Shown: positions 59,470-64,000 of the stretch, one piece after another
How the letters are laid out: every line of letters starts with the position of its first letter
How positions within the stretch are numbered: the first letter of the stretch is position 1
NCBI GenBank assembly: GCA_051294375.1
Contig: CM119263.1
Coordinates: forward strand, 19,744,115 to 19,808,114
DNA length: 64,000 nt
Direction: 5' to 3'
From: Paraspadella gotoi
Taxonomy: Eukaryota > Chaetognatha
Position numbers and translations under genes: made by a program
Notes under the pieces: generated by a model
Told to the model about the DNA's origin: nothing
The model's database searches: none
Seen by the model: the letters and a program-made list of their open reading frames with translations, nothing else

Positions 59470-62328
59470 TCATTGAAGAAAGATTTGGATCCGACTCGCC
59501 ATCTGCTTAGTATCTTCCTTAAGATGCCTCATATTTTCTCTCAACTGAGAATTTTCTTTTTGCAGCAATACTTTCGTTTCTTCCGTCTTACTTACGCTTG
59601 CTCGTAGATTTTCAATGATTTTTTCCGACTGAAAATTTTCTTCCTGCATTTGCATTATTGTTTTTTGAAGCTGATATTTGCTCGTTTGAAGAATTTTCAT
59701 AGTTTCCTTGGATTGCGTTTCTTGTTCTTGTATAACTTGTATATTTTCTTCCAACTCAGTTTTTTTCGAGCGTAAACATCTAATTATTCTTTTAATCTGA
59801 ATATTTTGTTTTTGTAATAGATTAATAGTAAAGGTCGAATTCTTGCTCCAACCCCTATTTCTTTGTTTTTCCGCCATTTCTATCTTTATATTCATTTCCT
59901 TATAAACTGATTCATTCCTGTTTTTCATTGCATCGGTTTCTTCCATGAGACCATCCCATCTTTTTCTCATCTCGTCCTTAAATTCAGCAAGATATTCCAT
60001 CAGGCAGCGATTTTGCTCCTGGAGATATTTGACTTCTTCGGCTTGTTTTACAAGTTGATTTCTCAAACCCTCGCCCATTGAATCTTCTTGTTTTTGCGAA
60101 TCCCCATCATCTATTTTAGGAACATGTGACGTTTTCACCTCCTCAAAGTCTTTTGTTTGAAGTTTTTCTGTTTTCAAGGGAGAATTCTTGTTTAGGGTCA
60201 CTTCGTTCTCAATGACTACGTCTGAATGAAATTCTTCTTCCTGCAAATCGAGTATAACTTCCTCCAACTTAGACTTGCTTCCTTGTAATATTTCAACAAC
60301 CTCTTTTGCCTGTCTACATTTTCCTTCTTGTATTACTTCCAATTCTTTACACTTGTGTTTTAACTCGAAATTTAAATTCTCCCTTTCCTTAAGAAGTTCC
60401 TCATTACATTTTTGAACCTCATTTGCATAATCAACGAAACCAAACAATTTTTCTACAATTTTATCTTGAAATTCGCCTAAATCATATAGGAGATCGGAAA
60501 TATTCTTCTTTAAATAAGTTTCTTCGTCTTTATCTTCGTCAATTTCTATCTTTGGTTGAAACTTGAAAGCACCTTGACGGATCATAGCTGCTGTTTCATT
60601 CAGGTCTTGTTTGACTACATGAGTCTTTGATATTTGTTTGACTTCTTCCTCTATTTCGATTTCATTTTCGGTACTCTCATAATGAGACTTTTCTTTACTG
60701 AATGATCCATTGTTTTCTTTTTCCAATTGACTTATAATTTCCTCCATCTGATCTTTACTTGAATGAAGAATATCTACGAGCTTCTTTGCCTGAGAGGATT
60801 TTCTATCCCGAGTTATTTTTAACTCTTTAGACTTTTCTTGCAATTGTAATGCCGTCAAGTTTTTTTCTTTCAAAAGTTTGTCATTCCATTTCTTGAAATC
60901 ATTGACATTTTCTAAAAAGCAAACCCATTTTTTCGTCATGTCATCTTGAAATTCATTTTGATCAGCTTCTTGTGGGTTTATTTGGTCCCTAAAACTGGTC
61001 ATGTCGTTTACTTCAGCTCCTTGTTCGTTTTGATAAATGACTTTTGTCGACTCTTTGTTTTCTATATCTTCTATTTTTTTTCTATTTGTTTTAAGAACCT
61101 CTAACTCTACAGTATTTTCCTCCTGTTCATCTGATTGAAACATGCTTGTTTGTTTATCTAGTTCCACTGATTTCTTCATCATCGCCTCTAATTCTTCTGA
61201 CTTTGATTTTAACTCCAACGTTAAATTGTTATTATTTTTAAAAAGCGTCTCATTCCATTTCTTAACTTCATCTGCTTTTTTAATGACATCGACCCATTCG
61301 TTCTTAGTTTCCTCAGTTACTTGGCGTCTGCTAGAGACGGGGATCATCTTCTTCGGTTTTATCTTTTCTTCTTCATCATGAGTTTCAATTTCAAACTTCT
61401 CTAGCTCCACGTCTGTTTGCTCTTGGATCGAGGGCGTTTCTTCGCTCACGTTAATAGCAATTGTTACTCCATCGAATCCAGATTCCTCTTTCAAATCAGC
61501 TTTGCATGTGACTGCGTTAGAGGTGTCTGTCACATCAACTGCGTCTGTGTCCGATCCATTTTGATTCGCGTTCAGTGAAAGATCATCTCTGTTAGATATT
61601 TCCGATTCTGAATTCTTAAAATGAGTGGAACTATCAGCTAGTAAAAGAGAAGTTGTTGCAGAGAGCGAAGTGTGGCAGGAGAAAAAATCTAGATTGCTGT
61701 TAGAGTGTATATCTAATGTAGTGATGCTATCAATGATGGCAGATCCTGCTTGGCTTGTGCTACAAGTGCTTGTTTCTAATAAACTTGGAGTAAGTGGATT
61801 ACAAATTTCTAAAACATTAAGATTTTCGGAATGGAATGTTTCCAGTGAGCTTGAAAGGCGAGACTCTTTTGGATAGCTACAAGCATTAGGGGTCAATTCG
61901 AAAAAAAATTCAGAAGCACTTAGCCTTAGGAATGATTCTGATGATGTTATTCTTTCGTTTGAAAGAATTTCTGATGAGCTTCTCCTGGAATGCTCAGGCG
62001 ATTCCGATGTATTATCATCGGCTTTAAGAGAAACTTGCAAGGATTTCAAATGAGTGGAATTAACCGATTCAGACGAAATTAGACCATCAGTAGGGGTAAA
62101 CTCTGACAAATTTGACGAACTCTGCGATTTGGAAGAAGCGCTAAAGGGTGTTTCTTGGATTCCCGTGTCCAATTCGCCATCTGAATTAGGATCCATGGAA
62201 AAATATTCAGATTCTTCATCCGATCGAGGATGGTCGCCGCGTCCTTTGTCACAAAGTAGGCCATTAATATTCATGTCATCAATGTTTTTTAATGGCTCTT
62301 GATCCTCGAGTTGACCGGTCTTCTCCAT
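59470..62328 (-). CDS. Single-exon 952-residue coiled-coil protein with four internal repeats
   Basis: One open exon from Met at 62328 (context GGCC-ATG-G) to a stop at 59470-59472. Residues 1-330 are Ser/Thr/acid-rich and probably disordered. Residues 338-952 are mostly coiled coil. Four related segments begin near 338, 459, 619 and 782, each with the pattern (W/F)-x-x-hydrophobic, a Lys/Asn-rich KKWNE.L or equivalent, then EKSKEL and a Gln/Glu-rich tail (SSKDQMEEII, GSKSKLEEVI, SKKTELEENI). The C-terminus adds a run of about 28-residue units (ETMKILQTSKYQLQKT, KIIENLRASVSKTEET). No signal peptide, membrane span or catalytic motif. No family recognised; structural or scaffolding roles are typical of such proteins. 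The absence of introns is unusual beside its neighbours. Confidence 0.85.
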   Translation of the reverse strand: MEKTGQLEDQEPLKNIDDMNINGLLCDKGRGDHPRSDEESEYFSMDPNSDGELDTGIQETPFSASSKSQSSSNLSEFTPTDGLISSESVNSTHLKSLQVSLKADDNTSESPEHSRRSSSEILSNERITSSESFLRLSASEFFFELTPNACSYPKESRLSSSLETFHSENLNVLEICNPLTPSLLETSTCSTSQAGSAIIDSITTLDIHSNSNLDFFSCHTSLSATTSLLLADSSTHFKNSESEISNRDDLSLNANQNGSDTDAVDVTDTSNAVTCKADLKEESGFDGVTIAINVSEETPSIQEQTDVELEKFEIETHDEEEKIKPKKMIPVSSRRQVTEETKNEWVDVIKKADEVKKWNETLFKNNNNLTLELKSKSEELEAMMKKSVELDKQTSMFQSDEQEENTVELEVLKTNRKKIEDIENKESTKVIYQNEQGAEVNDMTSFRDQINPQEADQNEFQDDMTKKWVCFLENVNDFKKWNDKLLKEKNLTALQLQEKSKELKITRDRKSSQAKKLVDILHSSKDQMEEIISQLEKENNGSFSKEKSHYESTENEIEIEEEVKQISKTHVVKQDLNETAAMIRQGAFKFQPKIEIDEDKDEETYLKKNISDLLYDLGEFQDKIVEKLFGFVDYANEVQKCNEELLKERENLNFELKHKCKELEVIQEGKCRQAKEVVEILQGSKSKLEEVILDLQEEEFHSDVVIENEVTLNKNSPLKTEKLQTKDFEEVKTSHVPKIDDGDSQKQEDSMGEGLRNQLVKQAEEVKYLQEQNRCLMEYLAEFKDEMRKRWDGLMEETDAMKNRNESVYKEMNIKIEMAEKQRNRGWSKNSTFTINLLQKQNIQIKRIIRCLRSKKTELEENIQVIQEQETQSKETMKILQTSKYQLQKTIMQMQEENFQSEKIIENLRASVSKTEETKVLLQKENSQLRENMRHLKEDTKQMASRIQIFLQ

Positions 62329-63099
62329 GGCCGTTTTGAAAGATCTCGCGCTTAAGTTTAACTAAAAAGAAAAATAAATAGATTAAGAAAATATAAAAAA
62401 TTATAGCGAGTAAATTCAATGACCGAGAGCAATAGGTTAGTGGCGATCGATTTTTTGTTCGAAATAATTTCCTTCAAGAAAAATACATAAAGAGAAAGAA
62501 GATTGTCGGTTATAAATTATAATAAATTATAATGACAAACTTTTCCAATCTTGGGGGTTTACGCTTTTTAACTTCGAAAGTTTCTGATCTTTGAAGTAAA
62601 TCTTTGTCATATAAATTTAAATTTTTTTTGAAAAAATTAAGGCAACGCTGGGAAATAAATCAGAATCTGCGACGCTGTTTCGTTTGTTCTCCTTTTGTTC
62701 TCATTTTGGTAAAGTCCATTTCTATACAAATTCTCAGAAATATTTTAATTTCAGGGCCTCAAAAAATTTTGCGCTTACCTGCCTAGACTGTATTATAATA
62801 ATATGTAAAAAGAGGAACTGTATTTAGCTCATTTTGAATGACGATAAAAACAAACAAAGAAATACCAAATATAAAACAAAGAAAGAACAACAAATGAACA
62901 AATTAACGAAAACCAGACGCCAGGCTGAATAGAGATGTAATAAAAAAATCAGAATAGAAATTTGTTTTATTTAAAAGTTATAAACAAACTATATCTACTT
63001 AAATATTTAGACTTCAGTTTTTACAAATTATTGCAATATAATCATTTCTGTTAGACAAGTGATAAAAAAAAAGTTTGTCATCCATCACTAAATTGGATA
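62329..63099. other. AT-rich 5' flank of the coiled-coil gene
   Basis: No exon or RNA gene recognised. Confidence 0.5.
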
Positions 63100-63222
63100 T
63101 GAAATTGGTACAACCAATATAAAAATTATCCATTCATTTAATAAATAAGCTATCTTGCCCCTGACTTTGGACAGGCTTTGGTGGTTTCAGGCCTCCATCA
63201 CTCTTACAAGATAATTACATAG
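63100..63222 (-). repeat. R130 dispersed repeat, longest copy
   Basis: Inverted relative to 34795-34900: GAAATTGGTACAACCAATAT, then ATCCATTCATTTAATAAATA and GGCCTCCATCACTCTTACAA. It includes CAGGCTTTGGTGGTTTCAGG, which is shorter in the other copies. Confidence 0.7.
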
Positions 63223-64000
63223 CAGGTCCCTGCAAGCTTTCAATCAAGACTCTCTCACAGTCCCGTTTATTCACTCCCAGAGTACCTGGCTTCCCTATCA
63301 ATGAAGTGGAAAATATTTCAAAGAATGTTTCAATTGTATGAAAAGACCACTCCCTTAAGTATTAGATCGGGGAATACTTATTGTACTCCGCACTAGCATC
63401 ACTAGCATGTTATTGCTATGTCCGCACCTTTATTCTTTCTCTCCCTTTCTGACTATTATTTCGAGTACCTTATCAGTTTGGACTTCCACTTTTGACTTCA
63501 ACTTTAAAAATAATTTTTGAGTCATTTTTCTTAAGTGCTCGCGATTTATGAGAAATTGTTAGATCCGAATGATTCCTATAAATATCTCAATTCCCAGATA
63601 TGTTATATAATATATATATATTCTCAGTTCGTTCATGTGCTTTTTTTTCAAGAACTATTATCGAAGGAATTCCAGTCTGTTTTCCTAAATTTCTTTCTGC
63701 TCCCTTTATTGTACTAATATTTTCTTTGTAATTTTTTTTTTATCAATATATTTCTAAAACAATCTTTCTATATACAGGGACATATATTCGTTCTAATTTT
63801 ATTCACGTCTGTTTTCTTTTCCTATTTTTTTTTTTCGAGTTTCCCGGTTTCTCCTTCATTCCACTCGAAATATTTTGTTTGTTTTGATTCGACTTTAGAA
63901 GTTGAGATTCTCGCTTCGGTTTTTCTCTACATTTTCACCTTCCCAAGTTCCCAACTCCTTTGCCCTCTTTTCAAATTGGTTACATCGTTACAGAATAGAA
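63223..64000. other. AT-rich end of window
   Basis: No gene supported; T-rich low-complexity sequence. A gene could begin beyond the edge. Confidence 0.5.

Overview
The window is nuclear DNA from an invertebrate animal. The protein-coding genes have many short introns with GT-AG borders, most introns and spacers are AT-rich, exons are GC-richer, and there is abundant (GA)n/(CT)n microsatellite. The gene content (neurexin-like receptor, White-type ABCG transporter, mitochondrial glutamate dehydrogenase with the animal antenna insertion, SPAG6) is metazoan. I cannot place the phylum from sequence alone. Splice models were built by hand; the ABCG, SPAG6 and several small-gene models close exactly in frame.

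Layout. (1) 1-16.5 kb, plus strand: the 3' part of a neurexin-like gene (LamG/EGF repeats, juxtamembrane Cys loop, one membrane span). Its cytoplasmic exons run, in matching splice phase and with no start codon between, into a seven-blade WD40 module. Two small minus-strand genes of about 97 and 112 codons sit inside neurexin introns. (2) 17.9-26.9 kb, minus strand: a complete 13-exon White-like ABCG half-transporter of 699 residues. An intronless glutamate dehydrogenase lies inside one of its introns on the opposite strand, and a three-copy tandem array of a tRNA-derived SINE-like element lies in another. (3) 27.5-31.4 kb, plus strand: a nine-exon gene of about 350 codons without a recognised family, starting 562 bp from the ABCG start in divergent orientation, followed by acidic exons that may belong to the same gene. 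(4) 31.4-58.8 kb: four SPAG6 copies. Only the minus-strand copy at 56.3-58.8 kb is intact (508 residues). The three plus-strand copies lack the start of exon 1 and share frameshifts. They are separated by N gaps and large palindromes and differ mainly by single-base indels, so most of 31.4-53.7 kb looks like assembly duplication rather than a real gene array. The 3' exons of an unidentified coiled-coil gene are duplicated along with them. (5) 59.5-62.3 kb, minus strand: a single-exon 952-residue coiled-coil protein with four internal repeats, then a repeat-bearing spacer to the end.

Functionally, SPAG6 is an axonemal central-apparatus protein; its unidentified neighbours could be ciliary too but nothing in their sequence proves it. 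The neurexin-like receptor (cell surface), ABCG transporter (membrane) and GDH (mitochondrial matrix) share no obvious pathway; their arrangement is a matter of nesting, not of an operon.
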